A DNA stretch of 64,000 nucleotides, taken from the NCBI RefSeq assembly GCF_016925495.1, contig NZ_CP070491.1, forward strand, positions 1,178,001-1,242,000, given 5' to 3'. This DNA comes from Methylococcus sp. EFPC2 (GTDB lineage Bacteria > Pseudomonadota > Gammaproteobacteria > Methylococcales > Methylococcaceae). A program made the position numbers and the translations under genes. Below are positions 48,019 through 57,716 of the stretch, in pieces. The notes under the pieces are model-generated. The model ran no database searches. It was given only the letters and a program-made list of their open reading frames with translations, and was not told the DNA's origin. Each line of letters begins with the position of its first letter. The stretch's first letter is position 1.

Positions 48019-49413
48019 TTGAAGCCGGCCTTGGAAATCGATACCCCCATGACGCGCGCCGAACTGCGCGCCAGCTTGTCGCTGGCCGGGATCTATATGC
48101 TGCGCATGTTGGGGCTGTTCATGATACTGCCGGTGTTCTCGCTCTACGCCCGCGACCTGGCCGGTTCGACGCCGTTGTTGATTGGCCTGGCGATCAGCGC
48201 CTACGGCCTGACCCAAGCGATCTTCGGCATCCCGTTCGGCATGTGGTCGGACCGGGTGGGCCGGAAACCGGTCATCGCCTTCGGTTTGCTGATGTTTGCC
48301 GGCGGCAGCGTGGTCGCCGCCTTGGCCGATTCCATTTACGGCGTGATCGCCGGCCGATCCATCCAGGGCGCCGGTGCGGTCGCGGCCGTCGTGATGGCCT
48401 TGGCGGCCGATCTGACCCGCGAGGAACACCGCGTCAAGGCCATGGCGCTGATCGGCGTCAGCATAGGCATCTCGTTCGCGGTTTCCATGGTGGCCGGGCC
48501 CATCATCACCGGCTGGATCGGCGTGCAAGGCTTGTTCTGGTTGATCGGCGCCCTGGCGCTTTCGGGTTTGGCCGTACTGTACTGGGTGGTGCCCAATCCG
48601 GCCGAGAGCGTTTTTCATCGCGATACCCAGGCGCTGCCGGCGCAGTTCTTGACGGTGCTGCGTGAGCCGGAACTGCTGCGGCTGGATTTCGGCATCTTCT
48701 CCCTGCATCTGATACTCACGGCCACCTTCGTGGTTTTGCCGCTGGTGTTGCGCGATTTCGTGCATCTGGAAACGCCGCAGCACGGTTATCTGTATCTGCC
48801 GGTATTCGTCTTATCCTTGCTGGCCATGGTGCCTTTCGTCGTCATGGCGGAAAAGAAGCGCAAGATGAAGGCGGTATTCCTGAGCTTCATCGGCCTGATC
48901 GCTGTGGCCGAAGCGGGCCTGGTGGTGCTGGACGACAGCCTGTTCGGGATAGGCTTCCTGCTCTTCGTGTTTTTCACCGGCTTCAATTTGCTGGAAGCGA
49001 CCTTGCCGTCGATGATATCCAAGGTCGCACCGGCCGATCTGAAGGGGACCGCCATGGGGGTTTACTCCACAGCCCAGTTTCTCGGCGCTTTCGTCGGCGG
49101 AACCTCCGGGGGCTGGATATACGGTCATTACGGCCTGAACGCGGTATTCATACTGGGTGCGGCGGTCGCCGGCCTCTGGCTGGTGCTGGCTTCTGGCATG
49201 CGGGCGCCGCGCCATGTCAGCACGCTGCTGGTGCGGGTCGGTGCCATGGCGGAGGATCAGGCCCGCCTGTTGTCCGAGCAGTTGCTGGGCGTCGCCGGGG
49301 TGGCCGAAGCGGTCGTGGTGGCCGAAGACGGCGTGGCCTATATCAAAGCCGACAAGCAGTTGCTGGACCGTTCCGCGCTGGAACTCCTGCTGGCGCCCGC
49401 CGAGGCAGCCTAG
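48019..49413 (+). CDS. MFS transporter of the YajR type
   Basis: The 464-residue product has about twelve membrane helices, with the MFS motif GMWSDRVGRKPVI after helix 2 (motif A). The last about 65 residues (VSTLLVRVGAMAED to LLAPAEAA) form a soluble ferredoxin-like domain, as in E. coli YajR (YAM domain). Substrate unknown, proton-driven export is likely. AAGGAG lies eight bases before the TTG start; ATG 48049 is an alternative. A TetR regulator precedes it. Confidence 0.9.
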   Translation: MKPALEIDTPMTRAELRASLSLAGIYMLRMLGLFMILPVFSLYARDLAGSTPLLIGLAISAYGLTQAIFGIPFGMWSDRVGRKPVIAFGLLMFAGGSVVAALADSIYGVIAGRSIQGAGAVAAVVMALAADLTREEHRVKAMALIGVSIGISFAVSMVAGPIITGWIGVQGLFWLIGALALSGLAVLYWVVPNPAESVFHRDTQALPAQFLTVLREPELLRLDFGIFSLHLILTATFVVLPLVLRDFVHLETPQHGYLYLPVFVLSLLAMVPFVVMAEKKRKMKAVFLSFIGLIAVAEAGLVVLDDSLFGIGFLLFVFFTGFNLLEATLPSMISKVAPADLKGTAMGVYSTAQFLGAFVGGTSGGWIYGHYGLNAVFILGAAVAGLWLVLASGMRAPRHVSTLLVRVGAMAEDQARLLSEQLLGVAGVAEAVVVAEDGVAYIKADKQLLDRSALELLLAPAEAA

Positions 49414-49555
49414 CTCGGTCGCCGCGCCGGCGCGCGAACCTCTTCGCCGCTTGCGGTTCTAACTATTTCAAGCGGCCCCGATGGGTGCTTCCGCGAGCGA
49501 GCTGCTTGCGGATAATCCGGTTGGGCATTTTGCAGGCTATCGAACGAGTGTACCC

Positions 49556-51775
49556 ATGAACGAGCAAGCAACCTCGATCCGTCTTTCGGTGTTGGGCATG
49601 CGTTGCGCCGGCTGCGTTTCTGCGGTGGAAACGGCCTTGCGCGAGGTGCCGGGAGTGATTTCGGCGGACGTGAACTTCGCCGACCATACCGCGCTGGTTC
49701 AGGGTAGCGTCGAACCCGAGTCGTTGAAGAAGGCGGTGCAGGAGGCCGGCTATGATGCCGCCGTCATGGAGGGACTGGAAGACTTGAGCGGGCAGGAAGA
49801 GCAGGAAGAGAAGCGCTATCGCGTGCTGCTGAACAAGGCGGGCGTCGCCGGCGCGCTGGGTTTGCCGCTGATGCTGGGTGCGCACCTGGGCTGGTTTCCG
49901 CTCCTGGGTAGCGCGTCCGGCAGCCGGTTCTGGTCCGTGGTGTCGCTGCTGACGCTGGCGGTGCTGTATTACGCCGGCGGGCATTTCTACAGCGGCGCGA
50001 TCAAGCTGCTCAGGCTGCGGCAGGCCAACATGGATACGCTCATCGCCCTGGGCACGGGCGCCGCATGGTTTTATTCGACGGTGGCCATCGATTTCTCGTC
50101 CATACTCCCCGCCGGGTCCCAGCACGCCTATTTCGAGGCGGCCGCCGTCATATTGGCCTTCATCAATCTGGGATCGGCACTGGAAATGCGCGCCCGCGGC
50201 AAGACGTCGTCGGCCATCCGCCAGTTGATCGGGCTGCAGCCGCGCACCGCCCGCGTGGTACGCGATGGCCGGGAACTGGACGTGCCCATCGCCGACATCG
50301 GTCTGGAGGAAACCCTGCGCGTGCGGCCGGGCGAGAAAGTCCCGGTGGACGGCACGGTGTTGGAAGGGCATTCCAGCATCGATGAAGCGATGCTGACCGG
50401 CGAGTCCATACCGGTGGAAAAAAGTGTGGGCGACGAGGTCATCGCCGGCACGCTCAACCAGTCCGGCACCTTTCTGTTCAAGGCGACCCGCATAGGACGC
50501 GACACCGTCCTGGCCCATATCATCGCCAGTGTGCGTCAGGCGCAGTCCAGCAAGCCCGCCATCGCGAGGTTGGCGGACAGGGTCGCGGCGGTCTTCGTGC
50601 CCGTCGTGGTGGCAATCTCGGCTTTCACCTTTCTGGTGTGGTGGGTTTTCGGGCCCACGCCGGCCTTGGGCTATGCCTTCGTCACTGCGATGACTGTGCT
50701 GGTCATCGCCTGTCCCTGCGCCCTGGGTTTGGCCACGCCCATTTCGGTCATGGTCGCGGTGGGGCGCGCGGCGCAGAAAGGCATACTGATACGCAACGGC
50801 GATGCCTTGCAGGCCGCCGGCCGCCTGACCTGCGTGGTGTTGGACAAGACCGGCACGGTCACCGAGGGCCGCCCGCGCGTGGCGACGGTGGTCGCCGGGC
50901 AAGGCCTGAACGATGACGAGGTGCTGGTATTGGCCGGCAGTCTGGAATCGGGCTCCGAGCATCCGCTGGCGGGTGCCATCCTGTCCGAGATCGAAACCCG
51001 GGGCTTGGCGCTCAAATCGGTGGAAGACTTCCAGGCGGTGGCGGGGCGCGGAGTGTACGGTCGTATCGACGGCCACAGCGTGCGCTTGGGCAACCGGGCC
51101 TATCTGGCGGAAGCCGGCGTGGCGGCGGGCGCGCTGGACGGCCGCATCGACGAACTGGCGGCAGGGGGGCAGACGCCGGTCTTGCTGGCGATCGACGACC
51201 AGGCCGTGGGCATTATAGCCATCGCCGATCCGATCAAGGCCGACTCGCGCGCCGCGGTCGCCCGTTTGCTCGAACAAGGCGTTCGGGTGCTGATGGTGAC
51301 CGGCGACAATGAAATCACCGCCAGGGCCATCGCCCGCGAGGCGGGCATAACCGAGGTCAGGGCGCAGGTGTTGCCGCAGGACAAGGCCGAGGTCGTGCGC
51401 GCCCTGCAGGCTCAGGGCGAGGTCGTGGGCATGGTGGGCGACGGCATCAACGACGCGCCGGCCCTGGCCCAGGCCGACGTGGGCTTCGCCATCGGCGCCG
51501 GATCCGACATCGCCATCGAGAGCGGCGATGTCGTCATCATGCGCGGTTCACTGCACAAGGTGACGGATACCATGGCGCTGTCGAAGGCGACGGTGCGCAA
51601 CATCAAACAAAATCTGTTCGGCGCATTCATTTACAACACCTTGAGCATACCGGTCGCCGCCGGCCTGCTTTATCCCGCCTTCGGCTTGCTGCTCAATCCC
51701 ATGATAGCCGGCGCGGCCATGGCCTTGTCCTCGGTGACCGTGGTGAGCAATGCCAATCGGCTGCGCAGCCTCTGA
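49556..51775 (+). CDS. copA: Copper-exporting P1B-type ATPase
   Basis: The 739-residue pump exports Cu(I). It has one N-terminal heavy-metal domain ([13 protein letters not shown]), the transmembrane CPC ([12 protein letters not shown]), the phosphorylation site DKTGTVTEG, the HP region ([12 protein letters not shown]) and [16 protein letters not shown]. The last helix has [16 protein letters not shown], the Met/Ser pattern of Cu(I) pumps. The start was moved to 49556 since the heavy-metal domain begins there. No CueR-like operator was identified. Confidence 0.93.
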   Translation: MNEQATSIRLSVLGMRCAGCVSAVETALREVPGVISADVNFADHTALVQGSVEPESLKKAVQEAGYDAAVMEGLEDLSGQEEQEEKRYRVLLNKAGVAGALGLPLMLGAHLGWFPLLGSASGSRFWSVVSLLTLAVLYYAGGHFYSGAIKLLRLRQANMDTLIALGTGAAWFYSTVAIDFSSILPAGSQHAYFEAAAVILAFINLGSALEMRARGKTSSAIRQLIGLQPRTARVVRDGRELDVPIADIGLEETLRVRPGEKVPVDGTVLEGHSSIDEAMLTGESIPVEKSVGDEVIAGTLNQSGTFLFKATRIGRDTVLAHIIASVRQAQSSKPAIARLADRVAAVFVPVVVAISAFTFLVWWVFGPTPALGYAFVTAMTVLVIACPCALGLATPISVMVAVGRAAQKGILIRNGDALQAAGRLTCVVLDKTGTVTEGRPRVATVVAGQGLNDDEVLVLAGSLESGSEHPLAGAILSEIETRGLALKSVEDFQAVAGRGVYGRIDGHSVRLGNRAYLAEAGVAAGALDGRIDELAAGGQTPVLLAIDDQAVGIIAIADPIKADSRAAVARLLEQGVRVLMVTGDNEITARAIAREAGITEVRAQVLPQDKAEVVRALQAQGEVVGMVGDGINDAPALAQADVGFAIGAGSDIAIESGDVVIMRGSLHKVTDTMALSKATVRNIKQNLFGAFIYNTLSIPVAAGLLYPAFGLLLNPMIAGAAMALSSVTVVSNANRLRSL

Positions 51776-51800
51776 GCGGCCGGCAAACCGGCGCGCTCAG
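51772..51800. terminator. Bidirectional terminator hairpin holding both stop codons
   Basis: CTGAGCG+GCCGG (51772-51783) pairs with CCGGC+CGCTCAG (51788-51792 and 51794-51800), leaving one bulged G at 51793 and a CAAA loop. The copA stop (51773-51775) and the convergent glgX stop (51797-51799) lie inside the two arms. No T-run is present on either side. Confidence 0.55.
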
Positions 51801-53866
51801 AGTCGGGCGGCCAGCAATACGGTCAGGGTGTGACTTTGCACTACGACGGAATGTTGCCCCAATAGCGGACGTCCCGGGGTGTGGACGTACAGGTCGTCCC
51901 CCGCGGCGGCGCTGGTGTCGATTGCTTTGTGCCAGACATGGTCGCGCGGTGTTGCGGGAAGCGGAAAATCGACGTTATGGGCGTTAGGGTTGATAAGCAG
52001 GCAGATCTGGGCGTCGTCTGCCTGACCGGTGTGGATGTGGCATCCCAGGGCGGATTCCTCGCTCCAGTCCGGCACATGGCCCGTCGGACTGAACCAGGTG
52101 ATCTCGTCGGCGCGGTAAAACTGCTCGCGTGAAAGCAGCTTGTGCTTGCTGCGAAAGGCGATGAGCCCGCGGGTGAAGTCGAACAGCTCGCGGTTCCGAT
52201 CCAGCAGCGACCAGTCGAACCAGGAAATCTCGTTGTCCTGGCAATAGGCATTGTTGTTGCCCCGCTGGGTCCGGCCGAATTCGTCGCCGCCCAGCAGCAT
52301 GGGCACGCCGCGCGAGAGGAAAAGCGTCGCGAGCATGTTTTTGCGTTGCTTCAAACGCAGGCGGTTGATCTCCGGGTTGTCGGTGGGACCTTCCCAACCG
52401 TGGTTGGCACTGTGGTTATCGTCCGAGCCGTCGCGGTTTTCTTCCCCGTTGGCCAGGTTGTGTTTGTACTGATAGCTGACCAGGTCGTTCAGGGTGAAGC
52501 CGTCGTGGCAGGTGACGAAATTGACGCTGTTGATCGGCGCCTTGCCGCTATGTTCGTAGACATCGGCGCTGCCGCACAGCCGGCTGGCAATGGCGCCTGC
52601 CAGCCCCTGGTCTCCCCGCCAGTAGCGGCGCACGTCGTCGCGGAAATGGCCGTTCCATTCCGACCAACGTTCGCCCGGAAAGCGCCCCACCAGGAAGGCA
52701 CCACCGGCGTCCCAGGCCTCGGCGATGAGCTTGACCTCGCGCAGGATGGGGTCTTCCGCGATCGACTCCAGCAACGGCGGGTTGGCCAGCAGCTGACCGC
52801 TGCGGTCGCGGCCGAGTATCGAGGCCAGGTCGAAGCGGAAACCGTCCACATGCATCTCGACCACCCAGTAGCGCAGGCAATCGAGTATGTAGTTGCGCAC
52901 CACCGGGTGGTTGCAGTTGAGCGTGTTGCCGCAGCCCGAATAATTCTTGTAGCGCTTTTTGTCTTCTTCCAGCAGGTAGTAGATGCTGTTGTCCAGACCC
53001 CGGAAGTTGAGGGTCGGGCCGGTTTCGTCGCCTTCCGCCGTGTGATTGAAGACCACGTCCAGCAACACTTCGATGCCGGCATCGTGCAGTGCTTTCACCA
53101 TAGTCCTGAATTCGTCCACCTGACAACCGGGATAACGCCGGCTGCCGTAACCCTCGTGGGGAGCGAAAAATCCGATGGTGTTGTATCCCCAGTAATTCAC
53201 CAGTTGCTCGCCGGTGAATGGATCCGTCGCGGTGAGCTCGCGGGGGTTGAAGGCCTGCAAGGGCATCAATTCGAGCGCATTGATCCCCAGTTCCTTGAAA
53301 TAAGGGATTTTTTCGATCAGACCCAAAAAGGTGCCGGGCTCCCGTACCCGCGAGGACGGATGTAGGGTCAGACCGCGGACATGGGTTTCGTAGATGACCA
53401 GTTCCGACCAGGGGCGTTTGAGCGGGCGGTCTTCCTCCCAGTCGAAGCCGTTGGCGATGACCAGGCCCTTGGCGACGGTGCCGGAGTCTTCTTCCGAGTC
53501 CAGGCAGTTGGCCGAGAAGTCCCAGTCTTCCGGGCTGCTCAAGGCCGTGGAGTAGGGGTCCAGTAGGGTCAGGTGCGGTGCGAACCGATGCCCCTTGCTG
53601 GGTTCGTGCGGTCCATCGACCTTGTAGGCGTAGGCTTGGCCGCGGCTGGCGCCCTGGACGCACACGTGCCAGATGTCGCCAGTACGGTGATGGCGCGGGT
53701 CCAGTTCGATAACCTGGCATGGGGCGGTGTCGGCCGGCGAAGCGAACAGCAAGAGAGACACGCGGGTCGCGTGCCGGCTGAACAAGGTGAAGTTGATGCC
53801 GCCCTTGTATAGATAGACGCCGTGAGGGATGGGAGAGCCGCTGGTAATGGTGAACTGAGGTTTCAT
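51797..53866 (-). CDS. glgX: Glycogen debranching enzyme (isoamylase type)
   Basis: The 689-residue alpha-1,6-glucosidase of family GH13 removes short branches from glycogen. The N-terminal CBM48-like part begins with GSPIPHGVYLYKGGINFTLFSRHA. The catalytic core has DVVFNHT, VDGFRFDLASIL (nucleophile Asp), LIAEAWDAGG (acid Glu) and VNFVTCHDGFTL. Start 53866 (MKPQFTITSG) is used; ATG 53911 is possible. No other glycogen gene is in the window. Confidence 0.94.
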   Translation of the reverse strand: MKPQFTITSGSPIPHGVYLYKGGINFTLFSRHATRVSLLLFASPADTAPCQVIELDPRHHRTGDIWHVCVQGASRGQAYAYKVDGPHEPSKGHRFAPHLTLLDPYSTALSSPEDWDFSANCLDSEEDSGTVAKGLVIANGFDWEEDRPLKRPWSELVIYETHVRGLTLHPSSRVREPGTFLGLIEKIPYFKELGINALELMPLQAFNPRELTATDPFTGEQLVNYWGYNTIGFFAPHEGYGSRRYPGCQVDEFRTMVKALHDAGIEVLLDVVFNHTAEGDETGPTLNFRGLDNSIYYLLEEDKKRYKNYSGCGNTLNCNHPVVRNYILDCLRYWVVEMHVDGFRFDLASILGRDRSGQLLANPPLLESIAEDPILREVKLIAEAWDAGGAFLVGRFPGERWSEWNGHFRDDVRRYWRGDQGLAGAIASRLCGSADVYEHSGKAPINSVNFVTCHDGFTLNDLVSYQYKHNLANGEENRDGSDDNHSANHGWEGPTDNPEINRLRLKQRKNMLATLFLSRGVPMLLGGDEFGRTQRGNNNAYCQDNEISWFDWSLLDRNRELFDFTRGLIAFRSKHKLLSREQFYRADEITWFSPTGHVPDWSEESALGCHIHTGQADDAQICLLINPNAHNVDFPLPATPRDHVWHKAIDTSAAAGDDLYVHTPGRPLLGQHSVVVQSHTLTVLLAARL

Positions 53867-54141
53867 GGTGGCTATGTCGTCATTCAGGGGTACGCCGTTT
53901 TCCGGCGCCATAGCCGAATTCGGCAAGCGACCGTAAGAATCCTTGCCCGAGCCGCACATCCTCATATTCCGCGTACTCGATCGCGGCAGGAATATGGTAA
54001 GAGCCGCCCTGCACGCGCGCTGAAGTAAATGGCTCGGTAAGAATTGTACCAATCCCGTGGCTTATGATTAAGCGGGCGTACGCCGGAAACGGCGGTCGTA
54101 CCCTAGACGGTGGGGATGCGCTACAGGCATGGGGATCGGAG

Positions 54142-54606
54142 TCAGCCGCAACCGCCGATTACCACTCTGACTTTTCTGCGTGTTGCGTAGTATTTGTCAG
54201 CGGAACGAATCACCGCGATCACGTCGCAGCTTTCGTTCATCTTGATGCGCAAGGATACGAAGGGATCCAGCTCCGGCGTTATCTCGAATCGTGCGGCCAG
54301 GGGCGCGGGATTCTTTTCGACGAACAGGGCCAGGGATCTGACGTCCGGGAGGGAGGTTTCCACGCTGAGAGGAACGATGGCGCCGTTCTCGGCGACTTCC
54401 GGTGCATCCAGAACGATGCGTTCGCTTTCGACCAAGGCCTGCCCGCCGGTTTCCAGGGCGAACGCCGCCTCGAGATCGGCGGACGGGATTTGCGGCTTCC
54501 CGATGATTGCGCGCGTGGCAGCCCAGCCGGCCGGAACGCCGGTCACGCCGGCCAAGGCCAAGCATTTGCAGGCGTTGTCCAGAAACCTTCGCCGTGTGAA
54601 TCTCAT
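54142..54606 (-). CDS. soxY: Sulfur-carrier protein SoxY
   Basis: The 154-residue product starts with a twin-arginine signal (FTRRRFLDNACKCLALAGVTG) and ends in VIGGCG. The cysteine of the GGCG tail is the site where thiosulfate-derived sulfur is bound in SoxY. SoxZ lies on the opposite strand, 83 bp upstream, whereas soxYZ are normally one operon. No soxA, X, B or CD lies here, so the carrier may serve another route. Confidence 0.88.
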   Translation of the reverse strand: MRFTRRRFLDNACKCLALAGVTGVPAGWAATRAIIGKPQIPSADLEAAFALETGGQALVESERIVLDAPEVAENGAIVPLSVETSLPDVRSLALFVEKNPAPLAARFEITPELDPFVSLRIKMNESCDVIAVIRSADKYYATRRKVRVVIGGCG

Positions 54607-54689
54607 GAAGATCGTCTCCGCTTGTGTACCTGGCCACGGGCCGCTAACCTGCCTTGGGGCGCTCAACCATTATCGGTGCGCGGGAGTTT

Positions 54690-55001
54690 ATGTCCAGTAT
54701 AAAAATACGTATTAAACGCCTCGATGCGGGGGTGCTCATACGCTTGCTGATCAGCCATCCGATGGAAACCGGCCGCAGGCGCGATCAGGATACCGGCCTG
54801 CCCGTTCCCGCCCATTTCATCCGTACGGTGAAAATCGAGCATGCGGGCCGCGTCGTCGCCGACTGCACGTTCAGCACGGCGGTTTCCCGCGATCCCTACC
54901 TTTCGGTTCGGCTCCGGGGCGGGCTCAGCGGCGAGACCGTCAAGGTCAGCTGGGTGGACAATTTGGGGAATGCCGACAGCGAGCAAGCCCTCATACCTTG
55001 A
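54690..55001 (+). CDS. soxZ: Thiosulfate oxidation carrier complex protein SoxZ
   Basis: The 103-residue beta-sandwich protein is the partner of SoxY. Signatures are ISHPMETGRRRDQDTG, PAHFIRTV and GLSGETVKVSWVDNLGN. It has no signal peptide, as expected for SoxZ, which is exported with SoxY. GGAG precedes the ATG at 54690. It is transcribed away from soxY. Confidence 0.9.
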   Translation: MSSIKIRIKRLDAGVLIRLLISHPMETGRRRDQDTGLPVPAHFIRTVKIEHAGRVVADCTFSTAVSRDPYLSVRLRGGLSGETVKVSWVDNLGNADSEQALIP

Positions 55002-55199
55002 CTCGGCTTGGGGAAGCGCGCGAGTGGCCTGGCTTCAGCCGGCAAAAATTCACCGCCGGCAGTCAAATTTCCGGCAAATCGTGATCGGGGCCGGGTCCAG
55101 TTTGAATTATCCTAATGATATTTCATAGTTTTTGTTATGGCACAAAATTCGCTTGAGAGTAGGTGACGGCTCCAGCCGACCCTCAGACGCGAGAAGAAC

Positions 55200-56090
55200 A
55201 TGAACTCCAAAAACGGCAATCTGGCGGTGCTCTCCCACATAAGGACGGAAAAGAAAATCGAGCTGCTGGACCATCCCTTGCATGAGATGACGCTGGCTTT
55301 GCAGACCACCTTACAGGTGGATGAATTGCTCGATCTGTTCAGCATACATCTGCAGCCGGCCGTGGCGCACGACAGCTATGTTTTCTTCGGCAAGATCGTG
55401 GACCTGGAATGGCGCGCCGGCAAAGGAGGGCGGCATACCTGTGCGTATACCCTGACGCTCGAAAACGACGTGCTGGGCGAGATTCGGCTGGCGCGGGCGA
55501 AACGCTACAGCGAAACGGAATTGGCGACGATCGAGGCCTATTTGTGCCGGATACTGTATCCGCTACGCAACGCTTTGCTCTATCGTCAAGCCTTACAGTC
55601 CGCCTATGTGGACCCTCTCACCAATACCCGTAACCGGACGGCGCTGCTGGGCACCTTTCGCCGGGAATGGAAGCTCGCCTCCCGCCATGGTTCGCCCTTG
55701 TCGGTCATCATGCTGGATATCGATCATTTCAAGTCGGTCAACGATAACCACGGCCACGACGCCGGCGACGCCGTCCTGAAAGCCATTGCCGGCGCGATCA
55801 AGGATTCGGTGCGTGACAGCGACATCGTGTTCCGCTACGGCGGGGAGGAATTCGTCATCCTGCTCAGCAACACGGCGGAAGACGGGGCGGCGCTGCTGGC
55901 CGAACGTATACGGTCGTCGCTGGAAAGCACTCTGGTACGTGTCGGTACGCAGCCGCCTCTGCGGCTCACCGCGAGTATGGGCGTCGCAACGCTGACGGCA
56001 GGGGAGGGCCAGGACGACTTGCTGAAGCGCGCGGATCAGGCGATGTACAAGGCCAAGAGCATGGGGCGTAATCGGGTCGCGGTCTCCTAG
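55200..56090 (+). CDS. Diguanylate cyclase (GGDEF domain)
   Basis: The 296-residue soluble protein has a GAF-like N-terminal region of about 125 residues and a GGDEF domain: DPLTNTRNR, LDIDHFKSVNDNHGHDAGD, and the active loop GGEEF. The inhibitory I-site RDSD lies five residues before the loop, so product feedback is likely. It should make cyclic di-GMP. The sensing input is unknown. It lies between soxZ and the PQQ-linked transporter set. Confidence 0.93.
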   Translation: MNSKNGNLAVLSHIRTEKKIELLDHPLHEMTLALQTTLQVDELLDLFSIHLQPAVAHDSYVFFGKIVDLEWRAGKGGRHTCAYTLTLENDVLGEIRLARAKRYSETELATIEAYLCRILYPLRNALLYRQALQSAYVDPLTNTRNRTALLGTFRREWKLASRHGSPLSVIMLDIDHFKSVNDNHGHDAGDAVLKAIAGAIKDSVRDSDIVFRYGGEEFVILLSNTAEDGAALLAERIRSSLESTLVRVGTQPPLRLTASMGVATLTAGEGQDDLLKRADQAMYKAKSMGRNRVAVS

Positions 56091-56337
56091 AACGACCCCG
56101 TCGAGGTAAGCGCCGGCTAGGTTGCTCGCCGCCTGCACCGTCGATGGACCTGGCCGGGCGGCGGAGGGACGGATGTGCGGGGAGCTTGGTTCTGAGCCCG
56201 ACATGAGTTTGGCGATCGACGGCGGATACCGTTATGTTACCGTTACAGTCTTCGGCCAGACCGATCGCCCGGGTTCCCTCCGCCGGCAAAAATCGGGCAG
56301 ACTTCCCGCCCCGTAGACCACCACAACGCACCGCGCC

Positions 56338-57567
56338 ATGTTCAGACCGCCCTTATATCTCATCCTTGGCCTGCTCTGCTCGATCCACACGCCGTTCGGC
56401 TTGGCGGCCACCAAGAAACCGCCGGCAAGCAAACCACCCGCGGCTAGCACTCCGGCACCTTCCACCGATAAGCTCGGCATCGCCTACCTGTCACAAGCCC
56501 CGGCCGATTCGCCGGTGTTGCCGTTCTATCTGCAAGCGCCGACGGATCGGGGCGCGCAAGGCGCGCGTCTGGGTATCGTCGACGATAACACCACGGGTCG
56601 TTTTACCCGCCAGACTTACGCGCTCAAGGAGATACAACTCCCGTCCGAAGGCGACGTCGTGGTCGCGTTCAAACAATTGGTCACGGAGGGCTATCGCCAC
56701 ATCCTGGTCGATTTGCCGGGCACCCGGGTCGTCGAGCTGTCTCGTCTACCCGAGGCTCAAGGCGTGTTGATCTACAACGTCGGCAGCGCCGACGACAGTC
56801 TGCGCTCGGAAGGCTGTGCGGCGAATCTGCTTCATCTCTTGCCCAGCCGGGCCATGCTGGCCGACGCCTTGGCCCAGTATCTGAACAAGAAACGCTGGCA
56901 GAAAATATTCCTCGCGGTGGGGCCTGGCGAGGGCGACCGCCTCTATGCTTCGGCCATCAAGCGTTCGGCGCAACGCTTCGGGTTGAAGGTCGTGGCGGAA
57001 AAGACCTGGCAGCATAGCTTCGACGAGCGTCGCACGCCGGAGTCCGAGGTGCCGGTGTTTACCCAGGGTCCCGATCACGACGTCCTGGTGGTGGCCGACG
57101 AAGCCGGTTTATTTGGCGATTACCTTCCGTACCGGACCTGGTCGCCCAGACCGGTGGTCGGCAGCCAAGGCTTGGTTCCCAGCGCCTGGCACTACACCCA
57201 CGAGATGTGGGGAGCGCTGCAGTTGCAGAATCGCTTCAGGGAACAAACCGGACGCACGATGAACGACCAGGATTATGCGGCCTGGCTGGCGGTACGCGCG
57301 ATCGGCGAGGCGGCCAGCCGTACCCGGTCGGTGGATTTCGACAAGATCAAGGCTTATTTCGCCGGCGCGGAATTTTCGCTGGCGGGCTTCAAGGGCGTGC
57401 CGCTCTCATTCCGTGCCTGGGACGGCCAGCTGCGCCAGCCCATTTTGCTGGCGAGCCCGCGTTCCCTCGTGGCGGTCGCGCCCATAGAGGGTTTTCTGCA
57501 TCCCAAGAACGAGCTGGACACCCTGGGTTATGATCAGCCCGAAACACTATGCCGTAACAGGCCTTGA
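56338..57567 (+). CDS. ABC substrate-binding protein of the PQQ-dependent alcohol dehydrogenase system
   Basis: The 409-residue product has a signal peptide (FRPPLYLILGLLCSIHTPFGLAA) and a type I periplasmic-binding fold. LGIAYLSQAPADSPVLPFY, a TRQTYALKE block, and HYTHEMWGALQLQNRF resemble the TIGR03863 type found beside PQQ-dependent alcohol dehydrogenases. It probably binds an alcohol- or quinoprotein-related ligand; the ligand is not evident. The same strand carries the beta-propeller, ATPase and permease. Confidence 0.85.
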   Translation: MFRPPLYLILGLLCSIHTPFGLAATKKPPASKPPAASTPAPSTDKLGIAYLSQAPADSPVLPFYLQAPTDRGAQGARLGIVDDNTTGRFTRQTYALKEIQLPSEGDVVVAFKQLVTEGYRHILVDLPGTRVVELSRLPEAQGVLIYNVGSADDSLRSEGCAANLLHLLPSRAMLADALAQYLNKKRWQKIFLAVGPGEGDRLYASAIKRSAQRFGLKVVAEKTWQHSFDERRTPESEVPVFTQGPDHDVLVVADEAGLFGDYLPYRTWSPRPVVGSQGLVPSAWHYTHEMWGALQLQNRFREQTGRTMNDQDYAAWLAVRAIGEAASRTRSVDFDKIKAYFAGAEFSLAGFKGVPLSFRAWDGQLRQPILLASPRSLVAVAPIEGFLHPKNELDTLGYDQPETLCRNRP

Positions 57568-57582
57568 GCCCGGTCCGCCCGC

Positions 57583-57601
57583 TTCGGGAAAAACTCCCGA
57601 A
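57583..57601 (+). terminator. Small stem-loop after the substrate-binding protein gene
   Basis: TTCGGGA (57583-57589) pairs with TCCCGAA (57595-57601) around AAAAC. The stem is short and no T-run follows, so it may only attenuate transcription into the beta-propeller gene. Confidence 0.3.
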
Positions 57602-57716
57602 CGCGTGGAAACGAAGCGGGGCACGCGCACGCGGTTTCCCGCCGCCGCCGCCGATATGGTGAAATAAGGGCCTGATATCCCTTGCATCCGCTCCTACTTC
57701 GTCACAGGAAACCTAG

